Assembly (NCBI GenBank): GCA_030840415.1 | Contig: JAVEEO010000431.1 | Coordinates: 1 to 9,538 of the forward strand | DNA: 9,538 bases | Direction: 5' to 3' | From: Pseudonocardiales bacterium | Lineage (GTDB): Bacteria; Actinomycetota; Actinomycetes; Mycobacteriales; Jatrophihabitantaceae | In this document: one piece after another, positions 1-8,256 of the stretch | Position numbering within the stretch: the stretch's first letter is position 1 | How the letters are laid out: every line of letters starts with the position of its first letter | The notes under the pieces: model-generated | Databases searched by the model: none | What the model was told of the DNA's origin: nothing | The model's input: only the letters and a program-made list of their open reading frames with translations | Program-made: the position numbers and the translations under genes

Positions 1-1
1 C

Positions 2-760
2 ACCGGCGCCGACCTGCGCAGCAGCGTCGAGCGCGAGGGCGAGACCTACTACCTGTCCGGGAGCAAGCACCTGATCACCTTCGGGGTCAGCTGCGACTAC
101 TGGCTGCTGTTCGCCCGGCTGGCCGGCACCACCGGCAAGGACGGCACCGTCGCGCTGCTGGTGGACCGCAACTCCCCCGGCGTCACCGTCGAACCGATGT
201 CGGACACCATGGGGGTGCGCGGCACCGACCACGCCCGGCTGAGCTTCGACCGGACGCCGGTGCCGATCGCCAACCGGCTGGGCGCCGAGGGCAACGGCCT
301 GGACGTCGCGCTCGGCGGCTTCCTCACCCCCAGCCGGATCGCGGTGGCGATGTCGTGCGTGGGGCTGGCCCGCCGGGCCCAGGAACTGGCGGCCGGGCAC
401 GCGGCCTGCCGCAGCACCTTCGGCAAGCCGCTGGCTGCCCGGCAGGCGATCTCGTTCTCGCTGGCCGAGAACGCCGCCGACATCGAGGCCGCCCGGCAGC
501 TGTGCCTGTACGCCGCCCGGCAGTGGGAGTCCGGCGACCCGCGGGCCGGCACGCTGTCCTCGATGGCCAAGCTGACCGCGGTCGACATGCTGACCCGGGT
601 CACCGACAAGGCGCTGCAAGTGCACGGCGGCATCGGCTTCTGGGAGTCCAGCACCATCGAGCGGGTCTACCGGGACGCGCGGGCGCAGCGCTTCGAGGAG
701 GGCACCAACGAGATCCAGAAGACGGTGATCGCCCGCGAGGTGCTGGGATCGTCGCGATGA
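2..760 (+). CDS. Acyl-CoA dehydrogenase, 5'-truncated by the window edge
   Basis: FAD-dependent acyl-CoA (or acyl-carrier-protein) dehydrogenase that would introduce an alpha,beta double bond. The reading frame is open from nucleotide 2; 252 C-terminal residues are visible, about two thirds of a usual 380-residue protein, so the real start lies upstream. Visible hallmarks are the middle beta-domain ([10 protein letters not shown]), the conserved R-x-x-FGKPLA segment in the C-terminal helical domain, QVHGGIGF, and [17 protein letters not shown] near the end. The Glu before GT (codon 698-700) matches the catalytic base of the MCAD/SCAD-type enzymes. Isovaleryl-CoA dehydrogenases carry their base elsewhere, so that specificity is less likely. 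The stop overlaps the next start as ATGA, indicating translational coupling. Beside an enoyl reductase and ketosynthases it probably desaturates a biosynthetic acyl chain, as dehydrogenases in lipopeptide clusters do; that role is inferred. The family call is firm and the substrate unknown. Confidence 0.95.
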   Translation, partial: TGADLRSSVEREGETYYLSGSKHLITFGVSCDYWLLFARLAGTTGKDGTVALLVDRNSPGVTVEPMSDTMGVRGTDHARLSFDRTPVPIANRLGAEGNGLDVALGGFLTPSRIAVAMSCVGLARRAQELAAGHAACRSTFGKPLAARQAISFSLAENAADIEAARQLCLYAARQWESGDPRAGTLSSMAKLTAVDMLTRVTDKALQVHGGIGFWESSTIERVYRDARAQRFEEGTNEIQKTVIAREVLGSSR

Positions 761-1569
761 GCCACCGGGGCTGCTTCAGCGACAGGGTTGCGGTGATCAC
801 CGGCAGTTCGCGCGGCATCGGCCGGGCGCTGGCCCTCACGCTGGCCGCCGACGGCGCCTACATCGTGGTGAACTACAAGAAGAACGCCGAGCTGGCCGAG
901 CAGGCCCGCGAGCAGATCGAGCAGGCCGGCGGCCGAGCGATCACGGTGCGGGCCGACGTCGAGCAGCCCGAGGACATCGAGGCGCTGTTCGAGGCGGTGC
1001 GCACCGAGTTCGGCCGGCTGGACTACTTCGTCTGCAACGCGGCGGCGAGCTCGTTCAAGAACATCGCCGACCTCAAGCAGCACCACCTGGACCGCTCGTA
1101 CGCGATGAACGTGCGGGCCTTCGTGCTCGGCGCCCAGCAGGCGGTGCGGCTGATGGAGGGGGGCGGCCGGATCGTGGCGCTGTCGTCCTACGGCAGCATC
1201 CGCGCCTACCCGACCTACGCCAACCTCGGCACCGCCAAGGCCGCCATCGAGGCGTGGATCCGGTACATGGCGGTGGAGTTCGCCCCGCAGCGGATCAACG
1301 TCAACGGGGTCAACGGCGGCATCATCGAATCGGACTCGTCGCAGTACTTCTACGACGTGCCCGGCATGGCGCCGCTGGAGAAGGTGCTGCCCAAGATCCC
1401 GGCCGCCCGGATGGGCACCGTGCAGGAGGTGGCGGACTGCGTGGCCTTCCTGCTCTCGCCCGCCTCGACCTACATCACCGGCCAGACCATCGTCGTCGAC
1501 GGCGGCCTGTCGGTGATCGCGCCGCCGTTCGCCGAGGATCTCGGGCCGCCGCTGGCTTGGAACGGCTGA
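757..1569 (+). CDS. SDR-family enoyl-ACP reductase, FabL (ENR III)-like
   Basis: A 270-residue NAD(P)H-dependent short-chain dehydrogenase/reductase. The cofactor motif TGSSRGIG is at residues 15-22, NAA at 94-96, the SSYGS strand at 143-147, and the active-site Tyr154 and Lys161. Tyr and Lys are separated by six residues (Y-x6-K), the spacing of enoyl-ACP reductases FabI and FabL, not the Y-x3-K of ketoreductases. Resemblance to Bacillus FabL as I remember it runs through GSIR, KAA-EA, RY-AVE and the C-terminal GQTIVVDGG. The expected reaction is reduction of a trans-2-enoyl thioester. The start chosen is the ATG of the ATGA overlap with the dehydrogenase stop; an open frame continues upstream to about 355 but reads across the dehydrogenase in the wrong frame and has no homology. 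Automatic pipelines may call it a 3-oxoacyl reductase (FabG), which the Y-x6-K spacing argues against. The gene is followed after 2 nt by the dienoyl reductase. Confidence 0.92.
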   Translation: MSHRGCFSDRVAVITGSSRGIGRALALTLAADGAYIVVNYKKNAELAEQAREQIEQAGGRAITVRADVEQPEDIEALFEAVRTEFGRLDYFVCNAAASSFKNIADLKQHHLDRSYAMNVRAFVLGAQQAVRLMEGGGRIVALSSYGSIRAYPTYANLGTAKAAIEAWIRYMAVEFAPQRINVNGVNGGIIESDSSQYFYDVPGMAPLEKVLPKIPAARMGTVQEVADCVAFLLSPASTYITGQTIVVDGGLSVIAPPFAEDLGPPLAWNG

Positions 1570-1571
1570 GC

Positions 1572-3662
1572 ATGGCCGACCTCGGCGCCGTCTTCGCCCC
1601 GGGCCGGATCGGCCGGCTGCGGCTGCCGCACCGGATCGTGATGGGCGCGATGCACCTGGGCATCGAGGCGCGCGACGACGGCGGTACGGCCCTGGCCGCC
1701 TTCTACGCCGAGCGGGCCCGCGGCGGTGCCGGGCTGATGGTCACCGGTGGCGCCGCGGTCGAGGCGGCGGGTTCCGGTGGCCCGGCCTATGGCGTGCTCG
1801 ACGATGCCCGGTTCGCCGAGCGGCTGCGCCGGGTGGCCGGCGAGGTGCACCAGGCCGGCGGGCTGATCGCGCTGCAACTGTTCCACGCCGGCCGGTACGC
1901 ACCGGCCGGCAACTCCCCGCTGGCGCCGTCCGCGGTCTACAGCCGGTTCTCCCGCTGCACACCGCGGGCGATGACCGACGCCGAGGTCCGCGGCACCGTC
2001 GAGGCCTTCGCCCGCGGCGCGGCGCTGGCCGCCGAGCTCGGCTTCGACGCGGTGGAGGTGATGGGCTCGGAGGGCTACCTGATCGATCAGTTCCTATCGC
2101 CGCTGACCAACCTGCGCGACGACGACTGGGGCGGTGACTCGGCGCGCCGGTGCCGGTTCGGCGTCGAGGTGACCCGGGCGGTGCGAGAGGCCTGCGAGCT
2201 GGCGGTGATCGTCCGGTTCAGCGGGCGCGATCTGATGGCCGGCGGCACCGAGCCGGCCCAGGTGCACTCCTTCGCCTGGGCGCTGGCCGCCGCCGGGGCG
2301 GATGCTCTCAACGTCGGCGTCGGCTGGCACGAGGCCGCGGTGCCCAGCGTGCAGGCGATGGTGCCGGCCGGGGTGTGGGCGCCGGTGGCCGCCGAGATCA
2401 AGGCAGTGCTGACCGCGGCGGGGTTCGGCGCGCTGCCGGTGATCGCCGGCAACCGGCTGAACCGGCTGGAGCAGGCGGCGGAGGTGCTGGCCGGCACCCG
2501 GTCGAGCACCCGACCCGACTTCGTCTCGATGGCCCGGCCGTTCCTGGCCGACCCGCAGCTGGTCGAGGCGGGCCGGCGCGGCCGGCCGGTCAATGTCTGC
2601 CTGGCCTGCAACCAGGCCTGCATCGACCGCTCGCTGGTGGACGCCGAGGTGTCCTGCATGGTCAATCCGCGGGCCGGCCGGGAGGCGGCCACCGCCCTGG
2701 TGCGCACCAGCACCGTGCGCCGGATCGCGGTCGTCGGCGGTGGGCCGGCCGGATTGCAGGCGGCCCGGCGGGCGGCGCTGGCCGGCCACCGGGTCGAGCT
2801 GTACGAGGCGTCCGACGCCGTGGGCGGGCAGTTCCGGCTGGCCCGCCGGGTGCCCGGCAAGGCCGATTACGGCGCGACCATCGACTACTTCGCCGCCGAG
2901 CTGGACCGGCTCGGTGTCCAAGTGCACCTGGAGCGGCCGCTCGGGCCGGCCGACGCCGGGCTGCTGCGCGACTACGACGCGGTGATCGTGGCCAGCGGGG
3001 TGCTCCCCCGGCCGCTGGAGATCCCCGGCACGGAGCTGCCACACGTGCTCAGCTATCCCGAGGCGTTCGCCGACGGCGCGCTGGCCGGCCGGGTGGTGAT
3101 CATCGGCGGCGGCGGGGTGGCCGCCGACCTGGCGCAGCTGGCCGGCCGGGGCACCAGCCCGCTCACCGAAGCCGAGCGGTTCCGGCGCGAGCACCGGCTC
3201 ATCGCCGGCCCGGTTCCGCTCAGCCGCCCGGCCGAGGTCACCGTGCTGCACCGCGGCCCGCGGCTGTCCACCCGGACCGGCCGGTCGGTGCGCTGGGCGC
3301 TGCTGGCCGAGCTGCACCGCCAGGGCACCAGGGTGCTGACCGGGGTGCGGTGCCGGGAGATCACCGACGCCGGCGTGCAGGTCACCGACGCCGACGGCCG
3401 CGACCGGCTGGTGCCGGCCGACACCGTGGTGATCGCGGTGGGCCAACTGGCCGACGCCGACGTCCCGGCGCTGGCCCGGCAGTCCGGGGTCTGGCACCGG
3501 GTGGTCGGCGGCGCCCGGGACGCGACCGGGTTGGATGCGGTGCGGGCCTTCGCCGAGGGCTTCGCGGCCGCCGCCGAGCTCGACGCCCCGGACCCGGGCA
3601 TCGATGCCGGCAGCCGGGTGCTGGCCGGCACCGGCCAGCGGGAAGGGTGGGCAGATGACTGA
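1572..3662 (+). CDS. FadH-type 2,4-dienoyl-CoA reductase (FMN, 4Fe-4S, FAD; NADPH-dependent)
   Basis: A 696-residue flavoprotein of the NADH:flavin oxidoreductase/2,4-dienoyl-CoA reductase family. An N-terminal old-yellow-enzyme TIM barrel (about 5-335) carries VMGSEGYLIDQFL with the catalytic Tyr169, and GVGWHEA with His253; these match the acid pair of E. coli FadH. A perfect C-x2-C-x3-C-x11-C cluster follows (Cys343, 346, 350, 362) for one 4Fe-4S centre, and then SCMVNP. The C-terminal half is a two-dinucleotide-fold flavoprotein: VVGGGPAG at 387-394 for FAD, and VVIIGGGGVAAD near 508-519, where NADPH would bind. Electrons should pass NADPH to FAD to Fe-S to FMN to the dienoyl thioester. 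About 26 residues (671-696) extend past the usual FadH end. The start is the ATG 2 nt after the previous stop; its end overlaps the ketosynthase start by 8 nt. All catalytic residues are present, so the enzyme looks active. Beta-oxidation of unsaturated acids is the standard role; here tailoring of a conjugated biosynthetic chain is more likely. Confidence 0.95.
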   Translation: MADLGAVFAPGRIGRLRLPHRIVMGAMHLGIEARDDGGTALAAFYAERARGGAGLMVTGGAAVEAAGSGGPAYGVLDDARFAERLRRVAGEVHQAGGLIALQLFHAGRYAPAGNSPLAPSAVYSRFSRCTPRAMTDAEVRGTVEAFARGAALAAELGFDAVEVMGSEGYLIDQFLSPLTNLRDDDWGGDSARRCRFGVEVTRAVREACELAVIVRFSGRDLMAGGTEPAQVHSFAWALAAAGADALNVGVGWHEAAVPSVQAMVPAGVWAPVAAEIKAVLTAAGFGALPVIAGNRLNRLEQAAEVLAGTRSSTRPDFVSMARPFLADPQLVEAGRRGRPVNVCLACNQACIDRSLVDAEVSCMVNPRAGREAATALVRTSTVRRIAVVGGGPAGLQAARRAALAGHRVELYEASDAVGGQFRLARRVPGKADYGATIDYFAAELDRLGVQVHLERPLGPADAGLLRDYDAVIVASGVLPRPLEIPGTELPHVLSYPEAFADGALAGRVVIIGGGGVAADLAQLAGRGTSPLTEAERFRREHRLIAGPVPLSRPAEVTVLHRGPRLSTRTGRSVRWALLAELHRQGTRVLTGVRCREITDAGVQVTDADGRDRLVPADTVVIAVGQLADADVPALARQSGVWHRVVGGARDATGLDAVRAFAEGFAAAAELDAPDPGIDAGSRVLAGTGQREGWADD

Positions 3663-4908
3663 GCGAGTGCGCGACGAGGTGGTGATCACCGGCATCGGCG
3701 CGGTCACCCCGGCCGGCATCGGCCGGGAGCTCACCTGGCAGAACCTGCTCGCCGGCCGGTCCGGCGTCGGCCCGATCACCGCCTTCGACGCCGCGCACCT
3801 GCCTACCCGGATCGCGGCCGAGGTGACCGGCTTCGACCCCCGGCAGTACCTGGACGCCAAGCGGGTCCGCCGGTCCGCGCGGTTCTCCCAGTTCGCGGTC
3901 GCGGCGGCCCGCGAGGCGGTCGCCGACGCCGGGCTGGTGGTCGGGGCCGACAACGCCGGCCGGATCGGGGTAGTCGTGAACGCGGCGGTGGCCGGCTTCG
4001 ACACCGTCGAGACGGCCACCCGCGGGCTGCTGGCCACGCCGGAGCCGGTCACCCCCAACAGCTACTTCGTCCCCTCGTCGCTGACCAACATGCCGGCCTG
4101 CGAGATCGCCATCGACCTCGGCCTGCACGGCCCGGTGAATGCCAGCGCGCTGGCCTGCGCCAGCGGCCTGTACGCGGTGCTGGATGCCCGGCGGCTGATC
4201 CTGGCCGGGGAGGCCGACGTGGTGCTGTGCGGTGGCACCGATGCCGCCATCACCCCGGCCATGTTCGCCGGCCTGGTCAGCATGGGCGCGATGTCCGAGC
4301 GCAACGACGACCCGCCGGGCGCCAGCCGGCCGTTCGCCGCCGACCGGGACGGCTTCGTCTTCGGCGAGGGCTCGGTGGTGCTGGTGCTGGAATCGGCCCG
4401 GCACGCGGCCCGGCGCGGGGTGCGCCCGTACGCCACCGTCGCCGGCGGCGCGCTGACCTGCGACGCGTTCCACATCAGCGCGCCGGACCCGGACGCCGAG
4501 TACGCCACCGCCGCGATCGGCCAGGCCCTGCAGCGGGCCGGCGTGAGCCCGGACGAGCTGGATTACCTCTGCGCGCACGGCACCTCCACCACGGCCAACG
4601 ACCTCACCGAGACCCGGGCGATCCGGGCGGCGCTCGGCCCGGCGGCCGACCGGGTGGCGGTCAGCGCCCCGAAGTCGATGGTGGGCCACCTGATCGGCGC
4701 GGCCGGCGCGCTGGGCGCGATGGTGTGCGCGATGGCGATCCGGGACGGCATCGTGCCGCCGACCATCAACCTGCACACCCCGGACCCGGCGTGCGACCTC
4801 GATTACGTCCCGCACACCGCCCGGAAGTTGCCGGTGGCGGTGGCGGCCACCAACGCCTTCGGCTTCGGCGGGCAGAATTGCGTCACGGTATTCCGCGCAC
4901 CACAATGA
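3655..4908 (+). CDS. Beta-ketoacyl-ACP synthase, FabF/KAS II type (discrete ketosynthase)
   Basis: A 417-residue thiolase-fold condensing enzyme of normal FabF length. It should perform decarboxylative Claisen condensation of an acyl chain with malonyl-ACP. The full Cys-His-His triad is visible: Cys168 in SALACASG, His308 in CAHGTSTTAND, and His345 in KSMVGHLIGAAGALGA, with the conserved Lys340. The C-terminal loop reads FGFGGQN where E. coli FabF has GGTN. It is a catalytic KS, not a chain-length-factor (KS-beta) partner, because the cysteine is kept and no partner gene lies beside it. The start ATG overlaps the preceding stop by 8 nt and has a good Shine-Dalgarno (GGAAGG, 3641-3646, 8 nt upstream). 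It could be a housekeeping FabF homologue, but its place between tailoring reductases and an aminotransferase points to a cluster-specific function on an ACP not seen here. Confidence 0.95.
   Translation: MTERVRDEVVITGIGAVTPAGIGRELTWQNLLAGRSGVGPITAFDAAHLPTRIAAEVTGFDPRQYLDAKRVRRSARFSQFAVAAAREAVADAGLVVGADNAGRIGVVVNAAVAGFDTVETATRGLLATPEPVTPNSYFVPSSLTNMPACEIAIDLGLHGPVNASALACASGLYAVLDARRLILAGEADVVLCGGTDAAITPAMFAGLVSMGAMSERNDDPPGASRPFAADRDGFVFGEGSVVLVLESARHAARRGVRPYATVAGGALTCDAFHISAPDPDAEYATAAIGQALQRAGVSPDELDYLCAHGTSTTANDLTETRAIRAALGPAADRVAVSAPKSMVGHLIGAAGALGAMVCAMAIRDGIVPPTINLHTPDPACDLDYVPHTARKLPVAVAATNAFGFGGQNCVTVFRAPQ
4878..4906 (+). promoter_or_regulatory. Weak candidate sigma-70-type promoter ahead of the aminotransferase
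   Basis: TTGCGT (4878-4883) and CACAAT (4901-4906) are separated by 17 nt inside the last codons of the ketosynthase. A start of transcription near 4913 would leave a short leader containing the Shine-Dalgarno site of the ATG at 4932. The stretch from about 4876 to 4945 is visibly richer in A and T than its surroundings. The match is partial (3 of 6 and 4 of 6 consensus bases), so this is a candidate only. Confidence 0.22.
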
Positions 4909-4920
4909 AATCGATGGAAA

Positions 4921-4925
4921 AGAGG
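4921..4925 (+). promoter_or_regulatory. Ribosome binding site deciding the aminotransferase start
   Basis: AGAGG lies 6 nt before the ATG at 4932. Two further in-frame ATG codons upstream (4905, overlapping the ketosynthase stop as ATGA, and 4914) have no comparable purine-rich site, so 4932 is preferred. The extra residues from those starts (MKSMEKRHS) have no family counterpart. Confidence 0.55.
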
Positions 4926-4931
4926 CATTCC

Positions 4932-5630
4932 ATGAACGAATTCCGAGTGACCCGATCAGCCCGGCCGATGTCCGAGCAACAGCGGGCAGAGATCCTGGTG
5001 GACCCCGGATTCGGCCGCTTCTTCACCGATCACATGGCCTCGGCGACCTGGACGGCTGACGCGGGCTGGCACGAGCTGGAGGTCAAGGCCCTCGAGCCGT
5101 ACTCGCTGCACCCGGCGACGGCGGTGCTGCACTACGCCCAGGAGATCTTCGAGGGGCTGAAGGCGGCCCGGCACGCCGACGGCAGCATCTGGCTGTTCCG
5201 GCCCGAGCTGAACGCCCGCCGGTTCGCCAACTCCGCCCGCCGGCTGGCGCTGCCGGTGCTGGCGGAGGAGCTGTTCGTCGAGAGCATCGTGGAGCTGGTG
5301 CGTGCCGACCAGGACTGGGTGCCGCCGCATGACGGCGAGCGCACCCTGTACCTGCGTCCGTACATGTTCGGCTCCGAGGCCTTCCTCGGGGTGCGGGCGG
5401 CCGCCCGGGTCAGCTACGGCGTGATCGCCTCGCCGGCCGGGCCCTACTTCAGCTCGACGGCCGGCGGCGTCACGCTCTGGGTCAGCGAGCACTTCACCCG
5501 GGCGGCACCCGGCGGTACGGGCGCCGCCAAGTGCGGCGGCAACTACGCCGGCGGCCTGGCCGCGCAGGTCGAGGCCCAGCAGCACGGCTGCGAGCAGGTG
5601 CTCTACCTCAGCCCGGACGAGGACCACTAA
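4932..5630 (+). CDS. Aminotransferase N-terminal fragment (232 residues, as encoded)
   Basis: This is the polypeptide made if translation stops at the TAA. It holds the small N-terminal domain of the class IV fold and the start of the large domain, including the Schiff-base Lys200 in AAKCGGNYA, and ends after YLSPDEDH. It lacks the PLP-pyridine glutamate, the phosphate-binding loops and the C-terminal third, so it should be inactive alone. It is the only open reading frame in the window closed by TAA; the other genes use TGA or TAG. Confidence 0.7.
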   Translation: MNEFRVTRSARPMSEQQRAEILVDPGFGRFFTDHMASATWTADAGWHELEVKALEPYSLHPATAVLHYAQEIFEGLKAARHADGSIWLFRPELNARRFANSARRLALPVLAEELFVESIVELVRADQDWVPPHDGERTLYLRPYMFGSEAFLGVRAAARVSYGVIASPAGPYFSSTAGGVTLWVSEHFTRAAPGGTGAAKCGGNYAGGLAAQVEAQQHGCEQVLYLSPDEDH

Positions 5631-5633
5631 CTC

Positions 5634-5639
5634 GAGGAA
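5634..5639 (+). promoter_or_regulatory. GAGGAA: possible reinitiation ribosome binding site
   Basis: GAGGAA lies 9 nt before the ATG at 5649 and 3 nt after the TAA. It resembles a Shine-Dalgarno sequence, so ribosomes ending at the TAA could restart at 5649. The same six bases are the two conserved Glu codons of the aminotransferase family, so the resemblance may be a by-product of coding sequence. Confidence 0.35.
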
Positions 5640-5648
5640 TCGGGGACC

Positions 5649-6017
5649 ATGAACCTGTTCCTGGTCACCGCCGACCGCGAGCTGGTCACCCCGGGCCTGG
5701 GCACCATCCTGGAGGGCGTCACCCGCGACAGCGTGCTGGAACTGGCCGAGGAGCACGACCTCAAGCCCGTCGAGCGGCGGGTCAGCCTGGCCGACCTGCG
5801 CCGCGGCTGCGACGACGGCTCGATCACCGAGATGTTCGCCGCCGGCACCGCCGCGGTGATCACCCCGATCCTGGGCTTCAAGGGCGACGGGTACGCCCAC
5901 ACCGCCGGCGACGGGTCGCCGGGCGAGGTGACCACGGCGATCCGCAAGCACGTCCTGGACGTGCAGTTCGGCCGGGTCCCGGACACCCGCAACTGGCTGC
6001 ACCACGTGGTGGGCTAG
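5649..6017 (+). CDS. Aminotransferase C-terminal fragment (122 residues, if restarted)
   Basis: This is the C-terminal third of the branched-chain aminotransferase fold: MNLFLVTADR, the GVTRDSVLELA segment, and EMFAAGTAAVITPI, which carries the Thr that helps hold the PLP phosphate, ending at DTRNWLHHVVG as the family does. The first possible ATG after the break is at 5649, which drops LEESGT including the PLP-contacting Glu. If both fragments were made and assembled, the complex would still lack that residue. Stop is TAG, 2 nt before the next gene. Confidence 0.6.
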   Translation: MNLFLVTADRELVTPGLGTILEGVTRDSVLELAEEHDLKPVERRVSLADLRRGCDDGSITEMFAAGTAAVITPILGFKGDGYAHTAGDGSPGEVTTAIRKHVLDVQFGRVPDTRNWLHHVVG

Positions 6018-6019
6018 GC

Positions 6020-7782
<1,763 letters not shown>

Positions 7783-7786
<4 letters not shown>

Positions 7787-8244
7787 CCATGACCGAGGGG
7801 CCGGCGGCCGAGCTGCGCGAGCCCAAGCTGTCGCTGGCCGAGGTGCGGCAACTGCTGGCCGACTTCATGCCCGAGGCCGGCCTGGACGTTGTCGAGGTGT
7901 CGCCGCACCGGGTGGTGGTGCTGGCCCTGCCGCACTGGCTGGAGCAGCGTCCCGGCGGCACGCTGTCCGGCCCGGCGATCTTCAAGGCGGTCGACCTGTC
8001 GGCCTTCCTGGCAGTGAACGCCTACGCCGGCCGGGTGCTGACCGGGGTGCTGAGCAGCGGCAGCATCAACCTGCTGGAGGGAGCCGAGCCCGGGCCACTG
8101 CGGATCGTCCTGACGGTGGCCAAGCTGGGCCGGCGGATGGCGGTGGTCACCGCGCAGGTCTTCGACGCCGACGAACAGTTGGTCGCGGTGTCCACCATGC
8201 AGTTCGCGCTGCCGTCCCGGCCGACCCGCAGCATCGCCGACTGA
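7783..8244 (+). CDS. PaaI-like hot-dog-fold thioesterase family protein
   Basis: A 153-residue single hot-dog domain. The central helix region GGTLSGPAIFKAVDLSAFLAV (58-78) corresponds to the PaaI motif HGG-x6-AD-x2-A: the catalytic-type Asp (Asp71) is kept but the His-Gly pair is replaced by Ser-Gly. The C-terminal strand pair, AKLGRRMAVVTAQVFDADEQLVAVSTMQFAL, is typical of the PaaI/YbgC-like group. No signal peptide or membrane segment is seen. The family hydrolyses acyl thioesters, so release or proofreading of a chain made by the adjoining ketosynthases is a reasonable inference. A non-hydrolytic role such as a dehydratase or binding protein cannot be excluded, because hot-dog folds serve several reactions. 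Start overlaps the previous stop as ATGA. Its stop is 12 nt from the end of a convergent gene. Confidence 0.87.
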
Positions 8245-8256
8245 ACCAACGGACCG

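Larger units (their letters stand above)
4932..6017 (+). pseudogene. ilvE: Branched-chain amino acid aminotransferase (class IV, IlvE type II) interrupted by an in-frame TAA
   Basis: Read through the TAA at 5628-5630, this is one 361-codon PLP-dependent aminotransferase of usual actinobacterial IlvE length (about 360-370), collinear with the family on both sides and with no frameshift. It would interconvert Leu, Ile or Val and their 2-oxo acids with 2-oxoglutarate/glutamate. Seen before the stop are YAQEIFEGLKA, WLFRPELNARRF, and AAKCGGNYA with the PLP Lys200. After it come LEESGTMNLFLV, then GITRDS-like GVTRDS, and FAAGTAAVITP. In homologues the stop position is an aromatic residue, typically Tyr, before V/L-E-E, so a single change TAC or TAT to TAA would explain it. 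The second Glu (codon 236, 5637-5639) aligns with E. coli IlvE Glu193, which contacts the PLP ring nitrogen. Codon use and G/C-ending third positions stay gene-like on both sides. It may be a recent nonsense mutation, a sequencing error, a readthrough site or a two-part gene. The next gene starts 2 nt after the end. Confidence 0.82.

Noticed and set aside
355..756. Upstream extension of the enoyl-reductase reading frame
   Set aside because: This part is a shadow of the acyl-CoA dehydrogenase gene and encodes an Arg/Gly/Ala-rich sequence; the SDR fold begins just after the ATG at 757.
2094..4058. Very long open frame on the minus strand opposite the dienoyl reductase and ketosynthase
   Set aside because: Its product is low-complexity, rich in Arg, Pro, Gly and His with no domain, and it lies opposite two genes with full catalytic motifs. 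Such antisense frames are expected in GC-rich DNA.
3382..4905. Second long minus-strand open frame opposite the FabF-type ketosynthase
   Set aside because: It has the same shadow composition and no recognisable motif, and the plus strand is clearly coding.
4905..4931. Earlier in-frame ATG codons at 4905 and 4914 for the aminotransferase
   Set aside because: 4905 would give an ATGA overlap like other junctions, but neither ATG has a Shine-Dalgarno, and the added residues do not match the family. 4932 has AGAGG at 6 nt.
5628..5636. TAA followed at once by CTCGAG, which looks like an engineered stop plus XhoI cloning site
   Set aside because: The coding sequence continues in frame with family-conserved residues (LEESGTMNLF), so CTCGAG is natural Leu-Glu coding sequence.
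5531..6019. Upstream extension of the type I ketosynthase reading frame
   Set aside because: It overlaps the aminotransferase C-terminal region in another frame and is Arg/Pro-rich without motifs. The KS domain begins shortly after 6020.
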